The notes beneath the pieces were generated by a model, which had not been told where the DNA came from, made no database searches, and worked only from the letters and a program-made list of their open reading frames with translations. 64,000 nt of DNA from Hahnella aquatica. Lineage in GTDB: Bacteria; Pseudomonadota; Gammaproteobacteria; Burkholderiales; Burkholderiaceae_A. Shown here piece by piece: positions 13,726-21,835 of this stretch (position 1 is its first letter; every line of letters starts with the position of its first letter). The stretch spans positions 1,770,641 to 1,834,640 of the forward strand of contig OZ239144.1 in the NCBI GenBank assembly GCA_965194505.1. The letters run 5' to 3'. Made by a program: the position numbers and the translations under genes.

Positions 13726-14253
13726 ATGCAAAACCCGAGTGATCCCTTTGCCTTCCTGAGCGCTTGGCCCGGATTTTCCTCGGGTGGCCTGGGCCAGATG
13801 CCCTCAGCGGCCATGCCCACCATGGACATCGACGAGCTCGACAAGCGCATCGCGGACCTGAAGGCCGTGGATCAATGGCTCAGCCTGAACCTGCAACTTC
13901 TGAAAACAACCATCCAGGGCATGGAGGTGCAGCGGGGCACCCTGGCCCAGTTAAAGGCCATGCAGTCGTCCATGCAGGGCCCGGCCGAGGATGCTGGCCA
14001 CCAGGCCGGCGCCCTGTGGGCCAACTTACAGAGTCAGTTCAATCAGATGGTGGCTGCAGCCCAGGCCGGCGCGGGCAACGATTCCAAGGCCAACACCACC
14101 GCGGCCAAGCCCGCGAAAGCAACAAAGAACGGCGCAGGCAAGACCAGCTCGGGCGAGCCCAGCCGGGCCAAGAAAGCGTCGTCTAGTCGCGCGAGCGGTT
14201 CCGCCAAGACCCCACGGCCTCGGTCAGGTCCGACAGGTTCGTCACCACCTTGA
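13726..14253 (+). CDS. phaM: PhaM-like polyhydroxyalkanoate granule regulatory protein
   Basis: 175 residues. In Cupriavidus PhaM activates PHA synthase, binds granules and ties them to the nucleoid through a Lys/Ala-rich tail. Here the N-terminal part has the family block LDKRIADLKAVDQWLSLNL with LKTTIQGMEVQRGTLAQL (residues about 38-75), followed by a Lys/Ala/Ser-rich basic tail from residue ~120. The ATG at 13726 gives the typical start MQNPSDPFAFLSAWPG. Its last 71 bases overlap the end of the convergent litR gene. PHA metabolism is inferred from this gene alone, since no synthase is in the window. Confidence 0.85.
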   Translation: MQNPSDPFAFLSAWPGFSSGGLGQMPSAAMPTMDIDELDKRIADLKAVDQWLSLNLQLLKTTIQGMEVQRGTLAQLKAMQSSMQGPAEDAGHQAGALWANLQSQFNQMVAAAQAGAGNDSKANTTAAKPAKATKNGAGKTSSGEPSRAKKASSSRASGSAKTPRPRSGPTGSSPP

Positions 14254-15112
14254 CGCCATCGGGGATGCGCCGCTGACGCAGGGCCTGCGAGCGGCCACCC
14301 GCCCAGATGTCGATGCCCAACGGCAGTTTGGTTCTCAGTTCGGTGAGGCCTTGAATCACCATGGTGGGATTGGCCACAGACGAGAATGACAAGGCCACCA
14401 CGTCAATCTCTTGGGCCTTGGCCGCCAGGGCGATGTCCCAAATCGGGGTCTGCACGCCAAGCGACACACATCGGCAGCCTTCGAGTGCGAGCAGTGCCTC
14501 GACCATCAGAATGCCCATGCCGTGAGACTCGCCTGGGAAGGTGGTGAGCAGCACCTTGGGCTGGGAGGCCGGGTGCGGGATGGTGCTGATGGCACTGCGC
14601 AGCACCACTTGCATGCTTTCGGTAAAGAGGTGTTCTTCGTAGATCTCGAGTTGGCCTCGCGCCCAGGCATCGCCGACTTGGTCGATCAGGGGTGCCACCA
14701 CCTCGGTCACAAATCGGGCCAGACCATGGCGCAGCACGCGCTGGCCAAGTTGGCGGCGCAACTCTTCCACGTGGTGCGCACGCACGAGTTGCATGAAGAG
14801 GTCGAGGTCAGCCATCTGATCTTGCGTGGGCGGCGGAAAGCCCGACGGGATCTGTTCAGAGAGGCTTCGCAGCACGTCATCTGAAAGGCCTATGATCTTG
14901 CCTGGCCGATGGCCTGCATCGAGCAGCCGACGCAGCAGCCGAAGTCGGTCGACTTGATCAAGTGTGTAGATCCGCTCACCAAACGGATCGCGTTGTGGAA
15001 TTGGAAAGCCGTACCGACGTTCCCAAACGCGCAGGGTGTCTTTGGAAAGCCCCGTGTCGCGCTCGACTGCCGCAATGCTCAAATAAATCGGTGACTGGAC
15101 GGCTTGGTCCAT
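14183..15112 (-). CDS. litR: MerR-family transcriptional regulator with B12-binding domain (CarH/LitR type)
   Basis: 309 residues from the ATG at 15112. An N-terminal MerR winged helix (YLSIAAVERDTGLSKDTLRVW, residues 10-30; RRYGFP follows) is joined to a B12-binding module. Both diagnostic cobalamin signatures are present: W150-x9-E160-H161, which contacts the adenosyl group in CarH, and E195-S-H197-G-M-G200, the ExHxxG motif whose histidine is the lower ligand. CarH and LitR proteins bind adenosylcobalamin in the dark, repress, and release DNA on illumination. The gene is divergent from the lipid operon starting at 15218, with a perfect inverted repeat between them. Light control here is inferred from these motifs and the neighbours. 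Confidence 0.88.
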   Translation of the reverse strand: MDQAVQSPIYLSIAAVERDTGLSKDTLRVWERRYGFPIPQRDPFGERIYTLDQVDRLRLLRRLLDAGHRPGKIIGLSDDVLRSLSEQIPSGFPPPTQDQMADLDLFMQLVRAHHVEELRRQLGQRVLRHGLARFVTEVVAPLIDQVGDAWARGQLEIYEEHLFTESMQVVLRSAISTIPHPASQPKVLLTTFPGESHGMGILMVEALLALEGCRCVSLGVQTPIWDIALAAKAQEIDVVALSFSSVANPTMVIQGLTELRTKLPLGIDIWAGGRSQALRQRRIPDGVKVVTNLSDLTEAVGSWRNRSRD

Positions 15113-15134
15113 GTTGTTGCCCCCGAAAAACCTT

Positions 15135-15151
15135 ACTTGTCGTAGACAAGT
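15135..15151. promoter_or_regulatory. 17-bp perfect inverted repeat, probable LitR operator
   Basis: ACTTGTC-GTA-GACAAGT is a perfect palindrome with 7-bp arms in the 105-base spacer between litR and the glutathione peroxidase gene. It ends two bases before the -35 hexamer of the plus-strand promoter, where a bound MerR-type repressor would block RNA polymerase. I saw no second copy in the window. Confidence 0.6.
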
Positions 15152-15153
15152 GT

Positions 15154-15183
15154 TTGACTTAATACTTCCCCCGCCCATAGTAT
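15154..15183 (+). promoter_or_regulatory. Promoter of the LitR-linked operon
   Basis: TTGACT (5 of 6) and TAGTAT (4 of 6) are 18 bases apart, and the -10 ends 34 bases before the proposed TTG start. The spacing is near the sigma70 optimum and shorter than the 19-20 bases of classical MerR-activated promoters, which fits repression rather than DNA-twisting activation. Confidence 0.55.
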
Positions 15184-15217
15184 AGGGCTTCACTTTTGGC
15201 TTGGCTAGGACAATTTT

Positions 15218-15865
15218 TTGCGAACATCCGTCAATCGATCCGGGGCATCCTTTGCAGCATTTCACCGTCGCCCGGCCCACATGCAAGTGTTGGCGGCCGG
15301 CTTGGTGCTGGCTGGGCTTGTGCTTGCGCAGTCGGCCTGGGCGGCCTGCGCGCCGCTCCTTAACAAGACCTTCCCGCGCCTACAAGACGACGCGCCCCAG
15401 AACCTCTGCCAGTATCAAGGGCAGGTGCTGTTGGTGGTGAATACGGCAAGCTACTGCGGGTTTACCCAGCAGTACGAGGGGCTCGAGGCCTTGCAACGCC
15501 AGTACGGTGCAAAAGGATTTACGGTGCTCGGATTCCCATCGAACGACTTCGGCAATCAAGAGCCAGGCACCAACCAGCAGATCGCCGAGTTCTGCACCAA
15601 CACCTTCTCGGTGAAATTTCCAATGTTTGCCAAGACCAGCGTGAAGGGTCCGTCCGCCAACCCTTTGTTCAAGGAGTTGACCCGACAGTCGGATGCGCCG
15701 GGCTGGAACTTCCACAAATATCTAATAGACAAAGAGGGCCGTCTGGTTCGCAGCTATGCAAGCCAAGTCGCCCCAAACAGCCAACGACTCAAGTCCGATA
15801 TCGAGGGCCTGATCGCAAAGGCACCCACCCCCTCCACCGCTGCCACGCGAAAGGCGACCCCATGA
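15218..15865 (+). CDS. Periplasmic glutathione peroxidase-family protein
   Basis: 215 residues. Thiol peroxidase of the GPx family, which reduces hydrogen peroxide and lipid hydroperoxides. The proposed start is TTG at 15218, because AGGA lies 7 bases before it; the ATG at 15281 lacks a ribosome site. A signal peptide ends near ALA/AWA-A (residue ~42), so it should be exported. The peroxidatic cysteine is C80 in NTASYCGFTQQY and a possible resolving cysteine is C126. W163 and N164 (WNF) of the catalytic tetrad are present, but the usual glutamine in PSNQFG is D110 here. It is the first gene of the LitR-linked operon and overlaps folE2 by ATGA. Confidence 0.85.
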   Translation: MRTSVNRSGASFAAFHRRPAHMQVLAAGLVLAGLVLAQSAWAACAPLLNKTFPRLQDDAPQNLCQYQGQVLLVVNTASYCGFTQQYEGLEALQRQYGAKGFTVLGFPSNDFGNQEPGTNQQIAEFCTNTFSVKFPMFAKTSVKGPSANPLFKELTRQSDAPGWNFHKYLIDKEGRLVRSYASQVAPNSQRLKSDIEGLIAKAPTPSTAATRKATP

Positions 15866-16674
15866 ACGCACCCGAAAAATTCCAGTCCTGCAACCTGCCC
15901 GATGTGCAGTCTTCCCGGGACACGCGTCGGCTCGCCATTCAGCAGGTGGGCATCAAGGATTTCAAGCACCCGGTGATGGTGCAGACGGCCAACGGGCCGC
16001 AGCCCTCGGTGGCCACCATTGAAATGACCGTGGCCCTGCCCGCCGAAGAGAAGGGCACGCACATGTCGCGGTTCATCGAGGTCTTCCAGAACCATGAAGA
16101 GGCACTGGACTTCGCAAGCCTGAACCACTTGATGGATAAGATGCTCGAGCGCCTCGATGCCCAAGAGGGCGCCATGCACGTGGCCATGCCCTACTTTGTG
16201 CGCAAAACAGCACCCGTCTCGGCCGTGGCCTCCATGATGGACTACGAGATCAAGTGGTCAACCCAGGTCAAGGCAGGCCAGCGCGTCACCACGCTCACCG
16301 TGGTCGTGCCGGTCACAAGCCTGTGCCCCTGCTCCAAGAACATCTCCGACTACGGTGCTCACAACCAGCGCTCGCACGTCACCATCGCAGCCGAACTCGG
16401 CGCGAGCATGTCGGTCGAATCGCTCATTGGTGTGGCCGAAAAGGCCGCCAGCTGTGAGCTCTGGGGCCTGCTCAAGCGTCCGGACGAGAAGTACGTCACC
16501 GAGCGGGCCTACGACAACCCCAAATTCGTGGAAGACCTCGTAAGGGACGTGGCCATGGCCTTGGTGGCCGACGACCGCATTGCCGCCTTCACCGTGGAAT
16601 CCGAAAACTTCGAGTCGATTCACAACCACTCGGCCTACGCCCGCATCGAGCACCGCGCCGCTGCCCAGGCCTGA
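15862..16674 (+). CDS. folE2: GTP cyclohydrolase FolE2 (GTP cyclohydrolase IB)
   Basis: 270 residues. Converts GTP to dihydroneopterin triphosphate, the first step of folate and pterin synthesis, with a metal need different from FolE. The family blocks DVQSSRDTRRLAIQQVGIKD, KGTHMSRF and the metal-site cysteine in VTSLCPCSKNISDYGAHNQR are intact. ATGA overlap with the peroxidase gene shows co-transcription. GTP cyclohydrolase genes also sit near LitR genes in other proteobacteria, perhaps to supply the folate antenna of photolyases; here no photolyase gene is in the window. Confidence 0.95.
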   Translation: MNAPEKFQSCNLPDVQSSRDTRRLAIQQVGIKDFKHPVMVQTANGPQPSVATIEMTVALPAEEKGTHMSRFIEVFQNHEEALDFASLNHLMDKMLERLDAQEGAMHVAMPYFVRKTAPVSAVASMMDYEIKWSTQVKAGQRVTTLTVVVPVTSLCPCSKNISDYGAHNQRSHVTIAAELGASMSVESLIGVAEKAASCELWGLLKRPDEKYVTERAYDNPKFVEDLVRDVAMALVADDRIAAFTVESENFESIHNHSAYARIEHRAAAQA

Positions 16675-16678
16675 CACC

Positions 16679-18058
16679 ATGGCCCCGTCGCGTCCCCACT
16701 GGGTGGTGGTTGGCAGTGGCATTTCGGGCTTGTCCGCCGCCTGGCATTTGCAAGGCCAGGGGCAGGTCACCATCCTCGAGGCCGAGCACCGCCTGGGCGG
16801 TCACACACACACCCGGCATGTGACCCTCGAAGGCATTCGGGCCCCGGTGGACACTGGCTTCATCGTCTTCAACCACCGCACCTACCCCGAGCTCTTGGCC
16901 TGGTTCGAGGTGCTCTCTGTTGAGACCCATCCAGCCGACATGTCCTTCTCGGTCTCGGCCCGCGGCGGCCGGTTCGAGTGGGCAGGCCACAGCATTCGGG
17001 GCCTTTTTGCCCAGCCCGCCAACCTACTCAAGCCCAGTTTTTGGCGCATGCTGGCGGACATCCTGCGGTTTAACCGCCAGGCCCCCAAAGACCTGCTGGC
17101 CATGGAGTCTGGGGCCAAGCCCGCCTGCAGCCTTGGGGCTTACCTAAAGGCAGGCCACTACAGCCAGTCCTTTGAATACGGCTACCTGCTGCCCATGGCC
17201 GGGGCCATTTGGTCTTGCCCGGCCGCGCAGATGCGCGCCTTTCCCTTTCAAAGCTTCACCCGCTTTTGCGTGAACCATGGGCTCTTGCAAATTGCCAATC
17301 GGCCGCAGTGGTACAGCCTGCTGGGTGGCAGTCATCAGTACATCGATGCCTTGAAGGCGCACTGTGCCCAACAAGGCGAACCACTCGACTGCCGCACCAG
17401 TCACGCGGTCGAGGCCGTGAGCAGCCTGCCCAATGGCCGCAAGCGCATCGTGGGCACGAACCGACAAACCGGCGAGCGCTTTGAGATCCTGGCCGACGGG
17501 GTGATCCTTGCCTCTCACTCGAATCAGTCGGCCGCCATGCTCGAGGCGGCCCAGCATCCCGCGGCCGAGCCGCTTGCTGCCTTTCGCTATGAGGACAACA
17601 CGGCCTACCTGCACACCGACACGCGGCTCATGCCCCGGCGCCGTGCGGCCTGGGCCGCCTGGAACTACTTTGCCGATGGCGTGCCGATCGACCCGCACAG
17701 CCCAGCCCAGCCGGGCACCAGCCCACGGGTGTCCGTGACCTACTGGATGAATGTGCTGCAGTCCTTGCCCTTTGTGCAGCCCATTCTGGTGAGCCTGAAC
17801 CCCGAGCGGCCACCGGCCATCGAGCACCAGATCGAGACCATCCGCTATGCCCACCCCGTCTTTGACCAGGCGGCCATGGCGGCCCGAGAGACCATTCGAA
17901 GCCTTCAAGGCCATGAGCAGATCTGGTTTGCTGGTGCCTGGATGGGCTACGGCTTTCATGAAGACGGCTTTCGCTCGGGCCGGGAGGCTGCACAGGCCCT
18001 GCTGGCCTGGCATGCCCAAGACCAGGCCCCCACCGAAGGCACCCGACTGGCCGCATGA
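16679..18058 (+). CDS. FAD-dependent amine oxidase-like oxidoreductase
   Basis: 459 residues. An N-terminal Rossmann FAD-binding fold (VVGSGISGLSAAWHL, residues 10-24) is followed by the ribose-binding EAEHRLGGHTHT. This family (often annotated NAD/FAD-binding protein or flavin amine oxidase) is regularly paired with DUF1365 and CFA-synthase-like genes and, in Rhodobacter, with singlet-oxygen-induced furan fatty acid synthesis. The start at 16679 follows folE2 by 4 bases. Substrate is not visible in the sequence; action on membrane acyl chains is inferred from neighbours. Confidence 0.85.
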   Translation: MAPSRPHWVVVGSGISGLSAAWHLQGQGQVTILEAEHRLGGHTHTRHVTLEGIRAPVDTGFIVFNHRTYPELLAWFEVLSVETHPADMSFSVSARGGRFEWAGHSIRGLFAQPANLLKPSFWRMLADILRFNRQAPKDLLAMESGAKPACSLGAYLKAGHYSQSFEYGYLLPMAGAIWSCPAAQMRAFPFQSFTRFCVNHGLLQIANRPQWYSLLGGSHQYIDALKAHCAQQGEPLDCRTSHAVEAVSSLPNGRKRIVGTNRQTGERFEILADGVILASHSNQSAAMLEAAQHPAAEPLAAFRYEDNTAYLHTDTRLMPRRRAAWAAWNYFADGVPIDPHSPAQPGTSPRVSVTYWMNVLQSLPFVQPILVSLNPERPPAIEHQIETIRYAHPVFDQAAMAARETIRSLQGHEQIWFAGAWMGYGFHEDGFRSGREAAQALLAWHAQDQAPTEGTRLAA

Positions 18059-18828
18059 CCCAGCCCACCGCGCCCCGCCAGCACCCTCGGCTGATGCGAG
18101 GCGAGGTCATTCACACCCGCATCACACCGGCCCACCACCACTTTCGAACCAAGGTGACCGTGATGCAGTTGCCACTGGTCTCCATGGCGGCCCACCAAGA
18201 CACCGGCAATTGGGCCTGGGGCCTGGATCGGGCGGCGCTGCTCCAGGTGAAAACAAAAGACCACGGCGATGGCCGCCCCCTGCTCGATTGGGCCCGGGCC
18301 CAGCTCGAGGCGGCGGGCATTGAGGGTGTGGATGGCGAAATCTGGCTGAGCTGCCTGCCGCGCAGCATGGGCTATGTCTTCAAGCCGGTGAGCTTTTGGT
18401 TTTGCGAGAACCGAGCCGGCGAGACCTTGGCCATCATTGCCGAGGTGAACAACACCTTTGGCGAGCGCCACGCCTATGTGCTCGATTGCGGGCAGGGCTA
18501 CCGGGCCGGCCGCACCCTCGGGCACGACAAGAACTTCTATGTCTCACCCTTTTTTCCTGCGCGTGGCCAGTACCAATTTCGCTTTCACCACCTGGCCCAT
18601 GGCCATGGTGCTGCCCTGGCGCGCATCGAGGTCATCGAGCCGCAGGGGCCTGCACTCATCACGAGCATCAGCGGCCAGACCCGCCCGCTGACCCAGGCCA
18701 CGGCGCTGGCCGCATGGGCACTCCACCCTTTTCAGAGTTTGTCGGTGATCCTACTGATTCACTGGCAGGCCCTTCGACTTTGGATCAAACGTGTGCCCCT
18801 GGCACCCAGAAAGGAGAACCCCGCATGA
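18055..18828 (+). CDS. DUF1365 family protein
   Basis: 257 residues. Typical DUF1365 blocks: GEVIHTRITPAHHHFRTKV at the start, then LPRSMGYVFKPVSFWFC, EVNNTFGERHAYVL, KNFYVSPFF and a hydrophobic C-terminal segment (LHPFQSLSVILLIHWQALRL). The family almost always lies between an FAD oxidoreductase and a CFA-type methyltransferase and is implicated in modified fatty acid synthesis. It overlaps both neighbours by ATGA. Its biochemical role is not established to my knowledge. Confidence 0.88.
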   Translation: MTQPTAPRQHPRLMRGEVIHTRITPAHHHFRTKVTVMQLPLVSMAAHQDTGNWAWGLDRAALLQVKTKDHGDGRPLLDWARAQLEAAGIEGVDGEIWLSCLPRSMGYVFKPVSFWFCENRAGETLAIIAEVNNTFGERHAYVLDCGQGYRAGRTLGHDKNFYVSPFFPARGQYQFRFHHLAHGHGAALARIEVIEPQGPALITSISGQTRPLTQATALAAWALHPFQSLSVILLIHWQALRLWIKRVPLAPRKENPA

Positions 18829-20024
18829 GCAGCCCAGGGCTGACCGCACGGATGGTGCTCAACATGTTGCGCAACATTCAGATCGGCGAGATTCGTCTCA
18901 TCACACCGGCTGGTGAACACCAGTTGCAGGGTCTGCAGCAGGCCGACCTGGCCCCGCAGACCTTTGAGATTCGCCGCTGGCGCGCCTTTGAGCGCGCCCT
19001 GCGCCGAGGAGACATTGGCTTTGGCGAGTCCTTCATGGATGGCGACTGGACCACGCCCGACCTGCCCGGCCTGCTGCGCACGCTGGCGGCCAATCGGCAG
19101 GCCTTGGACAAAGCCATTGTTGGGCACCGCTGGCTGCTGCTGCTCGACCGCATCGGCCACCTGCTTCGCAGCAACTCGACCAAGCGGGCCAAGAAGAACA
19201 TCGAGGCCCACTACGACCTCGGCAACGACTTCTATCGGCTCTGGCTCGACCCCACCATGACTTACTCGAGCGCCATCTACACCGACCGTGAGATGCGTGG
19301 CGAACTGCCCACCGACTTGTCTGGTGCGCAGAACCGCAAGATGGACCGCGCCCTCTCGATGCTGGGCCCCCTGGGGCCCGAGAGCCAGACCCTCGAGATC
19401 GGCTGTGGCTGGGGTGGTCTGGCCATGCGCCGGCTTCAACAGCCCGGCCGCCACCTGGGCATCACCCTCTCGGTGGAGCAAAAGGCCTGGGCCGAGGAGC
19501 ACCTGGCCGCCCAAGGGCTGCAAGACCGCTGCGAGATTCGTCTGCAGGACTACCGCCACACCGATGGCCGCTTCGACGGAATTGTGTCCATCGAGATGAT
19601 CGAGGCCGTGGGTGAGGCCTACTGGCCCACCTACTTCAACACCCTGCACCGCTGCTTAAAGCCCGGTGGCCGCGCGGTGGTGCAGGCCATCGTCATTCGA
19701 GACGACCTCTTCCCCCGGTACCGCAAGGGCCTGGACTTTATTCAGAAGTACATCTTCCCCGGCGGCATGCTCTTGTCGCGTCAGGCGATTGAGTCGGTGT
19801 CGGCCAAGGCTGGCCTGCGGGTCGTGGATGAGTTCGCGTTTGGCCAGCACTATGCGCGCACCTTGCGCGACTGGTACGACCGATTCAATGCCAAGGAAGA
19901 TGAGATTCGTGCGCTTGGCTTTGATGACCGATTCATGGCCATGTGGCGGTTTTATTTGTCGTATTGCGAGGCCGGCTTCTACACCGGCGACCTCGATGTG
20001 CTGCAGGTCTGCTTTGAGCGCTAA
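18825..20024 (+). CDS. Cyclopropane-fatty-acyl-phospholipid synthase-family methyltransferase
   Basis: 399 residues. S-adenosylmethionine-dependent enzyme that methylates or cyclopropanates double bonds of phospholipid acyl chains. Seen are the N-terminal lipid-binding block (GFGESFMDGDW, residues 65-75), HYDLGNDFYRLWLDPTMTYSSA and the SAM loop LEIGCGWGGLA (190-200). AAGGAG lies 8 bases before the ATG, which overlaps the preceding stop. Because FAD oxidase, DUF1365, MFS, DUF3833 and SDR genes flank it, it may be a furan-fatty-acid methylase (UfaM-like) rather than a classical CFA synthase; the sequence alone does not decide. Confidence 0.9.
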   Translation: MSSPGLTARMVLNMLRNIQIGEIRLITPAGEHQLQGLQQADLAPQTFEIRRWRAFERALRRGDIGFGESFMDGDWTTPDLPGLLRTLAANRQALDKAIVGHRWLLLLDRIGHLLRSNSTKRAKKNIEAHYDLGNDFYRLWLDPTMTYSSAIYTDREMRGELPTDLSGAQNRKMDRALSMLGPLGPESQTLEIGCGWGGLAMRRLQQPGRHLGITLSVEQKAWAEEHLAAQGLQDRCEIRLQDYRHTDGRFDGIVSIEMIEAVGEAYWPTYFNTLHRCLKPGGRAVVQAIVIRDDLFPRYRKGLDFIQKYIFPGGMLLSRQAIESVSAKAGLRVVDEFAFGQHYARTLRDWYDRFNAKEDEIRALGFDDRFMAMWRFYLSYCEAGFYTGDLDVLQVCFER

Positions 20025-20604
20025 GGCCACTCGCACCGCCGCAGGCGTGCCGGCGCCCTCCCGCCGTTTGCTGTTGGGAGGGTTCACCTGCGGCCTGCTT
20101 GGCGCTTTCCTGGCGGGCAGCACCATGTTTGTCACCATCCCGGCCCGAGCCATGAACGCGGTGGGCAAGGGCACCCTTCGTGTCTGGGGCTTTAAGGTCT
20201 ACGACGCCGAGTTGCTCGCGACTGCACCGGGCCCAGACCTGCAAGACCTCGATCGGCTTTTTGCTCGGCCATTCGCACTTCGCATTCGTTACGCCCGCGA
20301 GATTCAATCGCGCGCACTGATCGATCGCACCATCGACGAGATGCAGGCCCTCGGGGCCGGCACCGCTGAGCAGCACAAAGCCTGGACCCAGGCGCTAAAC
20401 AGCATCTTCCCCACGGTTCGCGAGGGCGATGAGCTGGTTGGACAGCATGTGCCCGGCCTGGGCGCGCGCTTTCAGTTCAATGGCCGGCCCGTGGGCGAGG
20501 TGGCCGATGAGGCCTTCTCGCGGGCATTCTTCCGCATCTGGCTCGACCCCAAGACCAGTGCACCGGGCCTGCGCAAGGCACTGCTCGGCCTTGCAACACC
20601 CTGA
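20014..20604 (+). CDS. Chalcone isomerase-like domain protein, exported
   Basis: 196 residues if TTG at 20014 is used, overlapping the preceding stop by 11 bases; GTG at 20047 is an alternative. An N-terminal SRRLLLGGFTCGLLGAFLAG segment looks like a signal peptide and resembles a twin-arginine start. The mature part shows the chalcone-isomerase-like pattern of bacterial proteins (GKGTLRVWGFKVYDAEL, ALRIRYAREIQSRALIDRTI, FFRIWLDPKTSAPGLRKALLG). Such proteins occur in lipid-modification clusters, where they may bind fatty acids. Enzyme activity is not known. Confidence 0.75.
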   Translation: MSAKATRTAAGVPAPSRRLLLGGFTCGLLGAFLAGSTMFVTIPARAMNAVGKGTLRVWGFKVYDAELLATAPGPDLQDLDRLFARPFALRIRYAREIQSRALIDRTIDEMQALGAGTAEQHKAWTQALNSIFPTVREGDELVGQHVPGLGARFQFNGRPVGEVADEAFSRAFFRIWLDPKTSAPGLRKALLGLATP

Positions 20605-21835
20605 GGACATCTCCCGGGCGCAGGTGCTGCGCTACGGGCTGCCAGGCATGGCCCTGGCCTCTGCTGCACTTCCACTCTATTTGGTAACGCCCCACCTCTA
20701 TGCAGGGGCTGTGGGCCTGCCGCTCGCCTGGGTCGGACTGTGCCTTATGGCCACACGGCTCATCGATGCGATCACCGATCCCATCATTGGCCGCTGGATG
20801 GACAAGACCCCCGGGCAGCGCTTTGAGCGCTGGATGCTGCCGAGTCTGGCCCTGCTCTGCCTTGGCATGGTGCTGCTGCTCTCGCCACCCGGGGGCTGGT
20901 CGAGTGCGGCGCTCATGGCCTACATGACGGCCTGCGCACTCCTGGTGTCGTTGTCCAACAGTGCGGCGGGCCTGGCCCACCAGGCCTGGCTCGTGAGCTG
21001 GACGCCAGAACCCGCAGTGCAGGCACGGCTGGTCACCAGCCGTGAGGGCTTCACCCTGGTGGGTGTGATGGTGGCGGCTGTGCTGGCCAGCCAGTCGAGC
21101 CTCACGGGCCTGCTGGGCTGGGTGCTGCTCGCCGCCTTGCTGGGGGGCCTGGCCCTGCGGGGGTTGCCCGGCCAGCCGAGCAGCAGTGGTGCTCGGCCAG
21201 CAGCGGTGTCGGTCTGGCAAGGGTTTCGTCTGCTCGACACCCCAGGCCGCGGCCTGCTGGGTGTGATGGGCCTCAACGCCCTGGCCAATGCCATTCCGGG
21301 CACCTTGTTCCTCTTTTTCGTGGCGGACCAACTCGGCCTTGCCCAGCAGACGGCGGGTGTTCTGCTCATGGCCTACTTCTTGGCCGCGGCGGTCTCCATG
21401 GTGTTCTGGCAACGACTGTTGCGACAACACCCGGCCGGCCGCATCTGGCAGGCCTCGGTGGTGGTCTCGATCCTCGCCTTTGTCTGGGCGAGCCAGCTTG
21501 GCGCGGGCGACCTGTGGCCCTTTGCCGTGATCTGCCTGGTCACGGGGTTCGCGCTCGGGGCCGAGCTCACCTGCCCTGCCCTGCTGCTGGCGGCGGCCAT
21601 TTCAAGGTCGGGCCAGCGTGGCCAGCACGAGGCCCTCATCATGGGCCTGTGGACGCTTCTGCAGAAACTCGCCCTGGCCCTGGCGGCCGGGCTGGTTCTG
21701 CCCCTGCTTGCTGGCCTGGGCTACACCCCGGGCACGGGCCACAGCCTGGCCCTGCCCTTGGCCTATGCCGCCTTGCCCTGCGGGCTCAAGCTCGCAGCCC
21801 TTTTGATGTTCCGACGACTGGAGTCCAGACCATGA
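20591..21835 (+). CDS. MFS transporter, GPH-like
   Basis: 414 residues with about 11-12 hydrophobic segments. TTG at 20591 is chosen as start, because MQHPEDISRAQVLRYGLPGMALA matches the short N-terminus of related proteins; GTG at 20624 is possible. It overlaps the previous gene by 14 bases. The loop TRLIDAITDPIIGRWMDK is the GPH/MFS signature between helices 2 and 3. Related transporters lie in the Rhodobacter singlet-oxygen regulon beside the FAD oxidase and DUF1365 genes. Substrate unknown. Confidence 0.82.
   Translation: MQHPEDISRAQVLRYGLPGMALASAALPLYLVTPHLYAGAVGLPLAWVGLCLMATRLIDAITDPIIGRWMDKTPGQRFERWMLPSLALLCLGMVLLLSPPGGWSSAALMAYMTACALLVSLSNSAAGLAHQAWLVSWTPEPAVQARLVTSREGFTLVGVMVAAVLASQSSLTGLLGWVLLAALLGGLALRGLPGQPSSSGARPAAVSVWQGFRLLDTPGRGLLGVMGLNALANAIPGTLFLFFVADQLGLAQQTAGVLLMAYFLAAAVSMVFWQRLLRQHPAGRIWQASVVVSILAFVWASQLGAGDLWPFAVICLVTGFALGAELTCPALLLAAAISRSGQRGQHEALIMGLWTLLQKLALALAAGLVLPLLAGLGYTPGTGHSLALPLAYAALPCGLKLAALLMFRRLESRP

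Noticed and set aside
15113..15217. Cobalamin riboswitch between litR and the peroxidase gene
   Set aside because: The 105 bases are too short for the usual riboswitch and no B12-box-like core was seen; B12 sensing is better explained by the protein domain.
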